Position numbers and translations under genes: made by a program. A stretch of DNA of 64,000 bases. Source: a virus. The notes beneath the pieces were generated by a model. The model ran no database searches. It saw only the letters and a program-made list of their open reading frames with translations, and had not been told where the DNA came from. The number at the start of each line of letters is the position of its first letter. Positions within the stretch are counted from its first letter, which is position 1. Below are positions 32,045 through 39,890 of this stretch, in pieces. The DNA is taken from the IMG/VR virus record IMGVR_UViG_3300019124_000038, positions 82,500 through 146,499 of that record; one strand, 5' to 3'.

Positions 32045-32477
32045 GGTTAATCGAAAAGCGGTACGTGCGGTGATGGGCATGGTCAAGAACACGGGATACT
32101 ACAAGAAGTGCAAGCCTGAACAGCAGATGCAACACTTGAGAAGGCTATGCGACTATCTCGGAGCTGTCTATAGGGTTCCTGTGCCCTCTGTAGAATTTGG
32201 CCTGTTCCCCTGCTACATGCCTAGTTTGCAGACAATCTTATTGGATAAGCCTTCGATCATCTCGTTTCTGCATGAGTATCGTCACCATCTCCAGTGCTAC
32301 GCAGGGAAGCAGTACAAGGGACTAACAATCGAACAGGATGCCCGCGCATGGTCGTTACGCATCTTCCACTTGGGGTTTCCCAAGATGTTCGAGAAAGCAG
32401 TTAAGGAGGGCAAGGTATACTTCGTCGCATGGGACACGGAGTTAGGTAAAATTGTGGATGACGCACCGTATATTTGA
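32010..32477 (+). CDS. Putative zinc metallopeptidase-like protein (HEYRHH)
   Basis: 155 residues, AAAGGAGAAGAGG before the ATG. The motif FLHEYRHHLQ fits HExxH, with EQDARAW about 25 residues later as a possible third-ligand helix (a gluzincin-like layout). Small size and the absence of a signal peptide suggest a cytoplasmic minimal metallopeptidase such as those coupled to element regulators. The N-terminal third is basic and may bind DNA. Confidence 0.6.
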   Translation: MVENKAIYERVKVNRKAVRAVMGMVKNTGYYKKCKPEQQMQHLRRLCDYLGAVYRVPVPSVEFGLFPCYMPSLQTILLDKPSIISFLHEYRHHLQCYAGKQYKGLTIEQDARAWSLRIFHLGFPKMFEKAVKEGKVYFVAWDTELGKIVDDAPYI

Positions 32478-32515
32478 TTTTTTAATTGCATGTTTTGGCA
32501 AACTGAACAATAGGC

Positions 32516-32550
32516 AATGGGGCTGGTCATTCGACCGCCCCATTTTCTTT
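32516..32550 (+). terminator. Strong intrinsic terminator of the plus-strand island
   Basis: AATGGGGC-T-GGTC, loop ATTC, GACC-GCCCCATT, then TTCTTT. A 12-bp stem with one bulge, 38 bases after the last plus gene. Confidence 0.85.
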
Positions 32551-32653
32551 ATTGGTATACATAGACTATCTGACGGTAAAAGCATTCAGCGATACCCGCC
32601 AATAAGACTAGAATCGACACAATAGTCCAGACCATATCCTGCTTCTTAGTCAC
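32549..32653 (-). CDS. Tiny single-pass membrane protein
   Basis: 34 residues, GTG start with GGGAG 9 bases upstream. One hydrophobic helix (about 8-22) between a basic N-terminus and an aromatic C-terminus. Last gene of its unit; the stop sits at the terminator of the plus island. Support is moderate because of its size. Confidence 0.45.
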   Translation of the reverse strand: MTKKQDMVWTIVSILVLLAGIAECFYRQIVYVYQ

Positions 32654-32673
32654 CTGCCCACTCTCCCTTCTAT

Positions 32674-32988
32674 TTATCTATGGTTAATGCCATAACGTTC
32701 AAGCAATTCTCGGGCTGTCCACATCGCGTCATCAGCTTCGGACTCAGTGTGCGGGTAAGCTACTTTTTTCATGGCTTCCAGCAATTCTTCATAGGTCGGC
32801 TGATCGTTCTCACGAACCACATCACAGCAATATGTTTTGGGATATGCGTGAGTAATCTTATCGAGAGCGAGAAGACACACTTCTCGATCACTAGTGCCAG
32901 CACTTGCTTCGACCTCAATAATTTCATGCGGTGTCCCAATGGGGCTGTAAGTGCCCCACCAGAACTCCACCTTGTATTTGACCATCAC
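32674..32988 (-). CDS. Unknown protein
   Basis: 104 residues, start (GTG 32988 or ATG 32985) overlapping the upstream stop. Alpha/beta mix with two adjacent Cys (TYCCDVV) and an acidic C-terminal half. Downstream of the NAD genes in the same direction. No family recognised. Confidence 0.65.
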   Translation of the reverse strand: MMVKYKVEFWWGTYSPIGTPHEIIEVEASAGTSDREVCLLALDKITHAYPKTYCCDVVRENDQPTYEELLEAMKKVAYPHTESEADDAMWTARELLERYGINHR

Positions 32989-33455
32989 GCGTCGATTTCC
33001 TCCTTCACAGTTTCGCTCGAATATTTGACCTTAGTACGGATGAAGCGATAGCCGTACATTTTGATGCCCTTTTGTGCGGCATACTCCCGAGCACGGCTCA
33101 CGATGATTTCGAACTCTTCTTCGGTGGGAATATCATCAAAGAAGATCGCCACATTGCTGTAGTTCAAGCCCATTCCGTGGTTCGGATCTCCTTCGATGGT
33201 TGCCATCATTGTGACAGGTCGATGGCAACCATGATCGTCTGGTTCATCACGGATGATCTCACGAAGATTGTTTGTGAAGTCGTCGCCAAACTCTTCTGTG
33301 AAATCACGCGCTTCACGGTAACCAACCTCACATTCACCGACTGCACCCGTAGCGTAGGCACACAATTTGCGCTCAAAGTTCCCCGCGTAGCTGTCGGTCA
33401 TGATGACCATGAGATAACTCGTCGTCGTACCATTGAGATTGATACTAACTGCCAT
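32985..33455 (-). CDS. Unknown protein
   Basis: 156 residues. Compact alpha/beta pattern with NLNGTTTSYLMVIM at the N-terminus, an acidic middle (RDEPDDHGCHR) and basic C-terminal strands. It starts right after the NMN adenylyltransferase stop, so it is probably cotranscribed with it. No family recognised. Confidence 0.65.
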   Translation of the reverse strand: MAVSINLNGTTTSYLMVIMTDSYAGNFERKLCAYATGAVGECEVGYREARDFTEEFGDDFTNNLREIIRDEPDDHGCHRPVTMMATIEGDPNHGMGLNYSNVAIFFDDIPTEEEFEIIVSRAREYAAQKGIKMYGYRFIRTKVKYSSETVKEEIDA

Positions 33456-34547
33456 TTATACCGCCATCCCTTCAATGAGTTTGTCAACGGCTTCTACCGC
33501 CGCTTTGAAGCGTTCTTCGTAATCGAAAGAGTCAATGTCTACTACGTTCATGCCACGCATTCTGTAGCCCTCTCGAAGCATTGTAGCAATCTCCTGACGG
33601 CGATGTGGAAGGTTGCGCTGACCGTCATCTACCCACGGTACGGTCGGGTGAAGGAGCAGAATAAGGTCAAACATTCGACAATACTCTTCGCTCCAGATCA
33701 GTGCTCCGAGTTCAGCGTCAACCTCATTAAACCACTCTACCTGAAATATAGCAGAAGTCAGGGCATCAGTGTCAGAAAAGATGAGCTGACTATCTCCGTT
33801 TTCTCCGAGAGCCTTCACCATTGCATGTTGCGTTTTCCCGAAATGAGTGATATGATCGAGCGTTACTTTGGATACGTCACCGCCCAAGTTCCCATCAATC
33901 CAGCTCCGTGCGTACTCCTGAACATTTGCACAGATCATTCCTTGCCCAGTGTAGTGCGCCGCCAGACGATTCGTGAGAGTGGATTTCCCGCACGATTCGC
34001 CGCCTACGATCAGCACCTTTTGAGTGAAGTGCTTACGAACAACAGGATGCATGTGCTTCCATTCCGCAAACGGGTTGGTACGGCAAGCAGTACCAGAGGT
34101 CGGCACATACTTGCGCTCTTGGTCAACCATGAAATGTCGGCATTTGTGGTAGTGCTCATCGGCTTCACCAAAGCCCCACATATTGCCAAGGCTCAGGTAC
34201 GGAGCGAATTTCTCACCGTATTCCTCGGAGGTAAACAGAACATCGAATGGATTATGCCAACCATTGACCTTGTAGAGTTCTTCGCTCCAGAGCTTGTAGA
34301 ACGCTTGCGGCGTTTCCATCTCCTCGGGTGTTTGCGGCAGATCAGCATGGAGATGAAGTACACGCGCCTTATCACCGTATGCTTCCTTCATCCACTTGTA
34401 GCGAAGATGACCGTCGATCTTTTCATGTGGCGTAGAACAGACGATAATAGTCAGCTTATCGCAATTTCGCAGAGCAACATCGCAGAGGAAGAAGTGCCCC
34501 AAGTGCGGCGGGTAGAACTTACCAAAGCACAATCCATGAGTCGTCAT
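33456..34547 (-). CDS. nadR: NMN adenylyltransferase / ribosylnicotinamide kinase (NadR-type, no HTH)
   Basis: 363 residues. The N-terminal nucleotidyltransferase domain carries GKFYPPHLGH (residues 9-18, the HxGH site) and a SGTACR block near 151-156 (counterpart of ISGTxxR). The C-terminal kinase domain begins with Walker A GGESCGKST at 182-190. There is no N-terminal repressor helix-turn-helix as in enterobacterial NadR. It converts NMN to NAD and can also phosphorylate nicotinamide riboside. It completes the route from nicotinamide (NAMPT at 18569, PRPP from 16752) and from imported nicotinamide riboside (PnuC at 35181). Confidence 0.94.
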   Translation of the reverse strand: MTTHGLCFGKFYPPHLGHFFLCDVALRNCDKLTIIVCSTPHEKIDGHLRYKWMKEAYGDKARVLHLHADLPQTPEEMETPQAFYKLWSEELYKVNGWHNPFDVLFTSEEYGEKFAPYLSLGNMWGFGEADEHYHKCRHFMVDQERKYVPTSGTACRTNPFAEWKHMHPVVRKHFTQKVLIVGGESCGKSTLTNRLAAHYTGQGMICANVQEYARSWIDGNLGGDVSKVTLDHITHFGKTQHAMVKALGENGDSQLIFSDTDALTSAIFQVEWFNEVDAELGALIWSEEYCRMFDLILLLHPTVPWVDDGQRNLPHRRQEIATMLREGYRMRGMNVVDIDSFDYEERFKAAVEAVDKLIEGMAV

Positions 34548-34566
34548 TGTAAGCCCCTCCAGTTTA

Positions 34567-34731
34567 TTATTCGATTTCTACGGAATAAGTCAATCTATCA
34601 AGACTGCCACTTGCTTCAATCACTGTCCTAACTCGTCCATCCTGATCGGATTTAGGAGACATACCCTTCCTTTCAAGATATTCAAAAACAGCCTGAGCAA
34701 TCTCTTCTTTGCTTAGAGTAATCATCGGCAT
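34567..34731 (-). CDS. Unknown small protein
   Basis: 54 residues from ATG 34731 (AAGGGG 9 bases upstream; ATG 34740 is possible). A helix (EEIAQAVFEYLERKG) followed by a beta C-terminus. It lies between the adenylyltransferase and a membrane protein gene. No family recognised. Confidence 0.55.
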   Translation of the reverse strand: MPMITLSKEEIAQAVFEYLERKGMSPKSDQDGRVRTVIEASGSLDRLTYSVEIE

Positions 34732-34746
34732 TTTAATCATCCCCTT

Positions 34747-35121
34747 TTATTTCAGTGTCTTAAGCATCTCAATGATATCACGCATTGCATAGTATTCAGG
34801 GTTGAACATCTTCATCATGTTCGGAACTACCTCTAGTACGGTGAGGAGCACCAATCCGAAGCCACCAAAAACCCCGAAGAGGATTAGTGCTGGAGTCCAG
34901 TCGTCGTCTTCCTTAACAAGACGAATAAGAAAGCGAGTCATAAAGACATATACAAGCCATAGTACAATACCTCCACCAGTCCAGACGCATCCTTCTACGA
35001 ATTGTTGACGGACAAGGATTCCATATACATGCTCTGCCGCTACGCCAAGACCACTTGCGATTTCAGCGATTACATTGCCGATTTTATCTACGTAAGGCTG
35101 AATCTCGTTCCATTCAGGCAT
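34747..35121 (-). CDS. Two-helix membrane protein
   Basis: 124 residues from ATG 35121 (GGAGTGAG upstream). Amphipathic N-terminal 40 residues, two membrane helices (about 52-72 and 84-104) around a KEDDDWT loop, and a helical C-terminus. It might be a holin-like or transporter-accessory protein; it lies next to pnuC. No family recognised. Confidence 0.65.
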   Translation of the reverse strand: MPEWNEIQPYVDKIGNVIAEIASGLGVAAEHVYGILVRQQFVEGCVWTGGGIVLWLVYVFMTRFLIRLVKEDDDWTPALILFGVFGGFGLVLLTVLEVVPNMMKMFNPEYYAMRDIIEMLKTLK

Positions 35122-35180
35122 GATTCTCACTCCATTCACGTATTATGTGGGTAGGGAGGGACAAGCCCCCCCCCCTTATA

Positions 35181-35810
35181 CTAGGTGGCGAGTTCTTTCT
35201 TCCAAGAACGAAGCGAGAACACGCAGATGATGAGGAACACAAAGTACAGAGCCGAAGTCAGGTGCAGATCACGCATCCAATACATGAAGACCGATACCAC
35301 GTCAATTACAATCCAGATGTGCCAGTTTTGCAGAACTTTGCGGGAGAGAAGCAACTGAGCAATAATCGAAGCAACAGCGACAGGAGCGTCAATCCACGGC
35401 ATCGCCGCGTCGGTCAGCTTGTCCAGCAGAACAGCCCATACAGCCGAACCGATAAGCCAGAAAACAATGGAGTTCCAGAACTCTACTTTCGAGATATTAC
35501 GAGTCTTAGCAACCTTCTCGCCGTTCCCACGGTTTCGAATCCAGTAGATGATACCGTAGAGAGTCAGCGGCAAGAAGAATCCGATTTGCAGAGTCATGTC
35601 TGCATACAGTTTTGCGTCGAAGAAGATGAAGGAAAAGGCGACGATGTTTGCTACGCCAGTAATGGTCGCCATCCAGATCATTTGTCGCCCGTAGGCGAAT
35701 ACGGACAGGAGACCCATCGTTGCCGCAAAGATTTCAAGCGGAGTCGAGCTGACTTTCCATGCGACGAGACCAAGGGCGACCGCCGCGATCAGAGTATACA
35801 CGTTTTTCAT
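35181..35810 (-). CDS. pnuC: Nicotinamide riboside transporter PnuC
   Basis: 209 residues, six to seven membrane helices. The conserved PnuC blocks are visible: FWNSIVFWLIGSAVWAVLL, WIDAPVAVASIIAQLLLSRK and the substrate-site WHIWIVIDVVSVFMYW. It lets nicotinamide riboside enter by facilitated diffusion, driven by phosphorylation through the kinase domain of the 33456 protein. Part of the NAD salvage set. Confidence 0.95.
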   Translation of the reverse strand: MKNVYTLIAAVALGLVAWKVSSTPLEIFAATMGLLSVFAYGRQMIWMATITGVANIVAFSFIFFDAKLYADMTLQIGFFLPLTLYGIIYWIRNRGNGEKVAKTRNISKVEFWNSIVFWLIGSAVWAVLLDKLTDAAMPWIDAPVAVASIIAQLLLSRKVLQNWHIWIVIDVVSVFMYWMRDLHLTSALYFVFLIICVFSLRSWKKELAT

Positions 35811-35837
35811 TTCACTCTCTCCTTTGATGTTGAATGG

Positions 35838-35972
35838 TTAATACAGAAGAGCACCGACACCGAGTGCCACAAGGAAGGTTAGCCCCCATCGTGCCATGAA
35901 CTGTGGGTTTTTTTCATCTTCAACCCAAGAGAAAAATACGGATACAACCCCAGTGCTGACAGCCGCTACCAA
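35838..35972 (-). CDS. Small two-helix membrane protein, start uncertain
   Basis: About 44 residues when read from TTG 35972. The frame is open further up to a good AGGAGG, but none of the codons at the ideal distance is a standard start (AAC, TTA, GAT, ATC), so a rare start is possible. Hydrophobic N-terminal half, charged loop (VEDEKNPQ), and a second helix ending GVGALLY. First gene after the pnuC-unit promoter. Confidence 0.45.
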   Translation of the reverse strand: MVAAVSTGVVSVFFSWVEDEKNPQFMARWGLTFLVALGVGALLY

Positions 35973-36004
35973 GATATCTAAGTTTGTTTCACCTCCTTGT
36001 CTCT

Positions 36005-36033
36005 ATAATACAACTATCTTATAACACTGTCAA
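36005..36033 (-). promoter_or_regulatory. Sigma-A promoter of the pnuC-nadR unit
   Basis: Minus strand TTGACA (36033-36028), 17-base spacer, TATTAT (36010-36005). Drives the small membrane protein, pnuC and nadR. It follows the end of the 36044 gene. Confidence 0.78.
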
Positions 36034-36043
36034 CTACTTTTTG

Positions 36044-36580
36044 CTAGATTTTAGAGATAAGAGCCATATACTCGATCTCGGATACATTCAGAGCTTTCAG
36101 CCAATTCTTGAAATATTGATCGAGATCGCAAATATCTGACATGACCGTCATGTCGTAGGCGGCGGCATAACGAGCATACGGTACAAACCATTCCTCGAAG
36201 TCTTTACGATTCTGAACCTTGTCAGCTACCAGCATGTCATTGACTTCAGAATAAGTGCTCAAAGAAACAGCATCATCGGGAGATCGATAGTGCAATTTTC
36301 GTAGATAGGAGTTCGCAACACGAGCATACTCTTCTGCCAGTTCCACGGCGTAAGGGTCGAACAAGTGACCGTAACGTTTACGTACTGCGACCATGCGCGG
36401 ATCATCGAACATTTGGTAAATCGGATGCAACATAAAAGCGTTTTTAGCTTCCTGAGTCGCACCGATCAGATCGAGAATACGGACACCCTCGTCGATATGC
36501 TGAATGAAGGGAACGCCCGAACGCTCTGCCTTTCCTTCGCCATATGCTTCTTTGATTGCGATGTAATGGATGTTGGTCAT
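36044..36580 (-). CDS. Degenerate HD-like protein
   Basis: 178 residues. The N-terminal part (IAIKEAYGEGKAERSGVPFIQHIDEGVRIL) has the Gly-x-Pro-Phe/Tyr-Ile-x-His block of RelA/SpoT-type HD proteins, but where the HD pair is expected it has LHPIY, so catalysis is doubtful. It may be an inactive relative of the HD hydrolase at 45363, perhaps a binding protein. No other motif is seen. Confidence 0.6.
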   Translation of the reverse strand: MTNIHYIAIKEAYGEGKAERSGVPFIQHIDEGVRILDLIGATQEAKNAFMLHPIYQMFDDPRMVAVRKRYGHLFDPYAVELAEEYARVANSYLRKLHYRSPDDAVSLSTYSEVNDMLVADKVQNRKDFEEWFVPYARYAAAYDMTVMSDICDLDQYFKNWLKALNVSEIEYMALISKI

Positions 36581-36747
36581 TCTTCTCTGCCAGCTCCTTT
36601 AGTAAAGTAGAAGTGCATTTTTTTCATCTCGTCAAGACGAGACCACGCGCTACTTGCAAAACCATAATCGTTCTTTTCAGTGTAATGCCTGTAGAGCTTT
36701 TCAAGCTCCTTGATACGTTTTTCAAGGTAAGCAATATACTTGTCCAT
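36577..36747 (-). CDS. Small coiled-coil protein
   Basis: 56 residues from ATG 36747 (AAGGAGG upstream). Helical, starting DKYIAYLEKRIKELEKLY. It overlaps the next gene start by 4 bases. Function unknown. Confidence 0.6.
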   Translation of the reverse strand: MDKYIAYLEKRIKELEKLYRHYTEKNDYGFASSAWSRLDEMKKMHFYFTKGAGREE

Positions 36748-36749
36748 AA

Positions 36750-36929
36750 CTACACCTCCTTGTTCGGCGGCTCCATGTAGTTTGAGATCATGATAATCGG
36801 GAGCCATAACAGCATCATCATCGGATACTCCCACCAGCTTACTTCGTATTCGTTTCGTGCACGATAAGTCAGCACATAGCCCGTGAGAATGTACATAACT
36901 CCTGCGAAGTACCAAAGTTCGTTAGTCAA
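36750..36929 (-). CDS. Small two-helix membrane protein
   Basis: 59 residues from TTG 36929, 7 bases after AGGAGG. Two helices (about 5-19 and 33-49) with a charged loop (RARNEYEVSWWEYP). It starts right after the macrodomain stop. Function unknown. Confidence 0.6.
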   Translation of the reverse strand: MTNELWYFAGVMYILTGYVLTYRARNEYEVSWWEYPMMMLLWLPIIMISNYMEPPNKEV

Positions 36930-36931
36930 TG

Positions 36932-37360
36932 CTAGTCCTCCTCCAGATAGCAGACAAGGATATCTATATCCAAGTCTCCAAACGCTTGCTTGATAGCCGC
37001 CTCTACCTTGCTCCACCTCAAACGATCAAGACCGCATCCGATTTTAGGCATTCCTAACTTCTTAACACCGAAAGCGATTATGTAATCTCGCATTGACAGC
37101 AGGGAACAATAAAGCGTCATGTAGTTTGGCTTTTGCCAATACTTCTGTTTTGTGATAAGGTTGAATATTCGACCCCAAGGGATACAGTCTCCTACCTCCC
37201 CATAAACCCATCCCTCGCGAAGAACGGCAAGGTCAGGGAATCGCCGCACAAACTCTTTAGCGATTCCCGCTCCCATTACAAAATCTGCCGAGATGCAATG
37301 CGCTAGATACCAGCTTTCATCAAGATCAAACAGATTCCGTCGCTCGATGCTGAGATTCAC
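36932..37360 (-). CDS. ADP-ribose macrodomain protein (ALC1/TARG1/DarG-like)
   Basis: 142 residues, essentially one macrodomain, from GTG 37360 (AGGAGGGG upstream) overlapping the phosphoglucomutase end. The ADP-ribose-binding signatures are YLAHCISADFVMGAGIAKEF and LGMPKIGCGLDRLRW; the latter resembles the loop of ALC1-like macrodomains such as TARG1 and DarG, which remove ADP-ribose from proteins or DNA. In an element that also rebuilds NAD, it could clear ADP-ribose marks set by host defences such as DarT, or process ADP-ribose. Target is inferred, fold is secure. Confidence 0.85.
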   Translation of the reverse strand: MNLSIERRNLFDLDESWYLAHCISADFVMGAGIAKEFVRRFPDLAVLREGWVYGEVGDCIPWGRIFNLITKQKYWQKPNYMTLYCSLLSMRDYIIAFGVKKLGMPKIGCGLDRLRWSKVEAAIKQAFGDLDIDILVCYLEED

Positions 37361-38987
37361 TGATAAACCCCTCCTCGCGGAGCAAGTTAACCACACCAGT
37401 CTTGATACTATCGAGTGCTCTTCGAGCTTCTTCTTTGCGATGATGACGAGTACCAATGTAAAACTTCAACTTGGATTCTGTGCCTGACTTACGAACCGCC
37501 ATCCAGAAACGACGATGATCTGCTTCAAATCGCACTAGAGAAGCCGTGTCAATATGACGATTCAGCCCTGCAATGCGAGACATGTTGCGAAGCATGTCCA
37601 TCGCGATTGCAGACTCAATCTCCGTCATCTCGAAGGAGAGAAGTTCTGTGCATCGGTATCCGTACTGGAGGTAGAGATCATTGAGAACTTGGTAGAGCGA
37701 ACGAGCATCTTCTGCATTTGCCTTCCAGTAAGCCGCCGCATCAGCGATCAGGAGAGATGACTGAATGCCGTCCTTATCACGGATTAAATCCCGATAGAGG
37801 TATCCACAGCTTTCCTCGTAGCCGAAGAAGAACTCCCCTGTCCCATTAAACTTGCTCTCCCGAATCTGTTCCGCGATATACTTGAAGCCAGTCGGAACAG
37901 TTAAGGTAGCGAAGCCGTAGTTAGATGCGATATCGGCGGCAAGAGAGTCGGACACTAACGTCTTGACTACGTAACCTTCTCGCGGCAATTGTCTACGAGT
38001 ACGGATGAGGTAATCTACTAGAATTGCCGCCACTTCATTGCCAGTGAGGACTACAAACTGATCGTCGTCTTTGCGTACCGCAACTCCTACGCGGTCGCAG
38101 TCTGCGTCGGTCAAGATCACAAGATCGGCTTGCGTGTCAAAAGCCAACATCGTCGAGGTGATAAAATTATCCTTCAACTCGGGGCTAGGAGCGTCGCCAG
38201 AAATGCCAGAGAAGGTTGGGTCGATCTCGCACTCTACGAGTTCAACATCAAAGCCATAGTGTTCCAGCAGTTGCGGCACTACTGTTGCTCCTACGCCCTC
38301 CAACGCGCTGTACACAACTTTCACATTGCGACGATTGTCTTGAGACGTATCTGTCATGATAGCGTCGATTTTTTGACGGTAGAGTTCATCAAGACCTTCC
38401 ATGTCTCCAGCGGCGGGGAAGCCAATTTCAGGAATCGGGATGATCTGCCCGCGAAGAACATCGTACTCGTCTTGAATGAACCCTGCTATCTCCTCGGTGA
38501 TCTGCCCGCCATCCTGCCAATATACCTTGTAGCCGTTGTATTCAGCGGGACTATGGGAAGCCGTAATCATCACACCAGCAATCGCTCCTAGTTCGCGAAT
38601 TGCAAGTGATACATATGGTGTCGGGCGCATGTCATCGAAGAGCACGGGCTTGATTCTGTTCACATGCAGAACGTCAGCCACTACCTGAGCGAACTCCTTA
38701 GACGTGGTACGTCCATCGTATCCGATCACGACTAATCGGTTTTCAGCATCACACCGTTTGATGAAATTCGCCAGTGCTGTTGTAATCTTAGCTACCGTAT
38801 ACTTGTTCATGCGGTTTGTACCAGCACCGACCAGTCCTCGTATACCGCTCGTGCCAAAACGAAGATCGGAGCCAAAACGATCATTGACTTCTGCGGGATT
38901 GTCGATGATGCTTTCAATCTCAGCAATGGTCTCGCTGTCAAGTTCATCTGCACGACCAAGCCATTGCAAAGCACGTTGTCTGCTCAT
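37326..38987 (-). CDS. Phosphoglucomutase / phosphomannomutase
   Basis: 553 residues. Four-domain alpha-D-phosphohexomutase: N-terminal LRFGTSGIRG, active-site serine in TASHSPAEYNGYK, metal loop DADCDRVGV, sugar loop GYEESCGY and phosphate-binding RKSGTESKLKFY. It interconverts glucose-6- and glucose-1-phosphate (or mannose), the substrate of the nucleotidylyltransferase at 13004. Full length and all motifs intact. Confidence 0.95.
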   Translation of the reverse strand: MSRQRALQWLGRADELDSETIAEIESIIDNPAEVNDRFGSDLRFGTSGIRGLVGAGTNRMNKYTVAKITTALANFIKRCDAENRLVVIGYDGRTTSKEFAQVVADVLHVNRIKPVLFDDMRPTPYVSLAIRELGAIAGVMITASHSPAEYNGYKVYWQDGGQITEEIAGFIQDEYDVLRGQIIPIPEIGFPAAGDMEGLDELYRQKIDAIMTDTSQDNRRNVKVVYSALEGVGATVVPQLLEHYGFDVELVECEIDPTFSGISGDAPSPELKDNFITSTMLAFDTQADLVILTDADCDRVGVAVRKDDDQFVVLTGNEVAAILVDYLIRTRRQLPREGYVVKTLVSDSLAADIASNYGFATLTVPTGFKYIAEQIRESKFNGTGEFFFGYEESCGYLYRDLIRDKDGIQSSLLIADAAAYWKANAEDARSLYQVLNDLYLQYGYRCTELLSFEMTEIESAIAMDMLRNMSRIAGLNRHIDTASLVRFEADHRRFWMAVRKSGTESKLKFYIGTRHHRKEEARRALDSIKTGVVNLLREEGFISESQHRATESV

Positions 38988-39000
38988 TTAAGTCACTCCT

Positions 39001-39159
39001 TTAAAATTTTTCAAGAATACCTTCGACCACCCCTGCAAGTCCAAAAACACCAAACAAAACTAGAATGGGGATGGAGCCAACATCGTTATACCAGAGTGCG
39101 GAAGCAGTACCTATAATGCCTACGAGAGTCATCAAACCACACGCAAAAATGCGAATCAT
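39001..39159 (-). CDS. Small two-helix membrane protein
   Basis: 52 residues, AAGGAGGGG before the ATG. Hydrophobic segments about 3-20 and 29-45. Lies between the Toprim and phosphoglucomutase genes and starts within the Toprim stop. Function unknown. Confidence 0.6.
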   Translation of the reverse strand: MIRIFACGLMTLVGIIGTASALWYNDVGSIPILVLFGVFGLAGVVEGILEKF

Positions 39160-39533
39160 TTTTTCCCCTCCTTGATATCCCTCAACAGTTCGGTCAAATA
39201 TTCGACGCTTGCGTATTCAACGCCGTACTTGTAGAAGATTGGGTCTCCATATCTATGTCGAGACCAGCGTTGTACTCGGCACTTCGTTGGGTCAAGCTGA
39301 ACGCGGGGGATGTGAGGGTAGTCACGCATGATAGCTTCTGCTACCCGATCTCCCGCTTCGTCGGGGTCAGTCATGATGTAGAGCTTGTCCACTTCTGCAA
39401 GTGCCCCATCAATGATGCGACGGAGCTTCCCGCCGAATGGCGTACCGAACAGAACAAAGCATCTGATCGACTCGTCAATCGCGTGGATTCTGGCTCGGTC
39501 GCTGACTCCTTCAACGATCACGCCGATTGTCAT
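39156..39533 (-). CDS. Toprim-domain protein (RNase M5/OLD-nuclease type)
   Basis: 125 residues from ATG 39533. One Toprim domain: GVIVEGVSD (catalytic Glu), LYIMTDPDEAGDRV (DxD) and a later basic strand. The fold and size agree with the N-terminal domain of RNase M5-like proteins, which mature 5S rRNA, or small phage Toprim nucleases. No 5S target is in the window, so it may act on element RNA or DNA. Confidence 0.82.
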   Translation of the reverse strand: MTIGVIVEGVSDRARIHAIDESIRCFVLFGTPFGGKLRRIIDGALAEVDKLYIMTDPDEAGDRVAEAIMRDYPHIPRVQLDPTKCRVQRWSRHRYGDPIFYKYGVEYASVEYLTELLRDIKEGKK

Positions 39534-39542
39534 TTTCTTCAC

Positions 39543-39890
39543 CTACTTTTCTTGGTTAACGATAGCTACGGCAATTACCATCGGTGTCTTTTGTTGGAAG
39601 GATGGAGTAGGGTCTGTGATGAAGTCCATCTTCAACCCCTCGTAGCCCATGCTTTTGTGAGCGGAGATCAACTCGTTAATTTCAGTAGTAGATACCCGTT
39701 CTGTATCTACCAAAATTCGTTTGTTTTGACCTTCGAGAGTGTACAGGAGGTAGCTTCCCTCATTTCGCACGTAGTCGGTTCCCGTGACGATTGCGCCATG
39801 AATTGCAGAGCTACGTGAGATATTCTGACCTCCACAGCCAGTGAGGAGTAAGGCTCCTACTAGCATGACAGAAATAATGGCTTTCTTCAC
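39543..39890 (-). CDS. Lipoprotein
   Basis: 115 residues. Signal peptide with lipobox LLTGC (Cys19), then a soluble ectodomain of mixed alpha/beta. Cotranscribed with a second lipoprotein (39890), whose gene it overlaps by one base. Could be surface proteins for exclusion of related elements or phages. Confidence 0.75.
   Translation of the reverse strand: MKKAIISVMLVGALLLTGCGGQNISRSSAIHGAIVTGTDYVRNEGSYLLYTLEGQNKRILVDTERVSTTEINELISAHKSMGYEGLKMDFITDPTPSFQQKTPMVIAVAIVNQEK

Noticed and set aside
33072-34631. 519-residue plus-strand ORF
   Set aside because: It is antisense to the nadR-type gene and to the 32985 gene, which have clear family motifs or coupling on the minus strand. It has no ribosome binding site or recognisable domain. 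Long antisense frames are a by-product of codon bias here.
35150-35180. Poly-C run as a slippery site
   Set aside because: The 9-10 base C run at about 35167-35176 lies between genes, after the pnuC stop on the minus strand, and no frame on either side would be joined by slippage.
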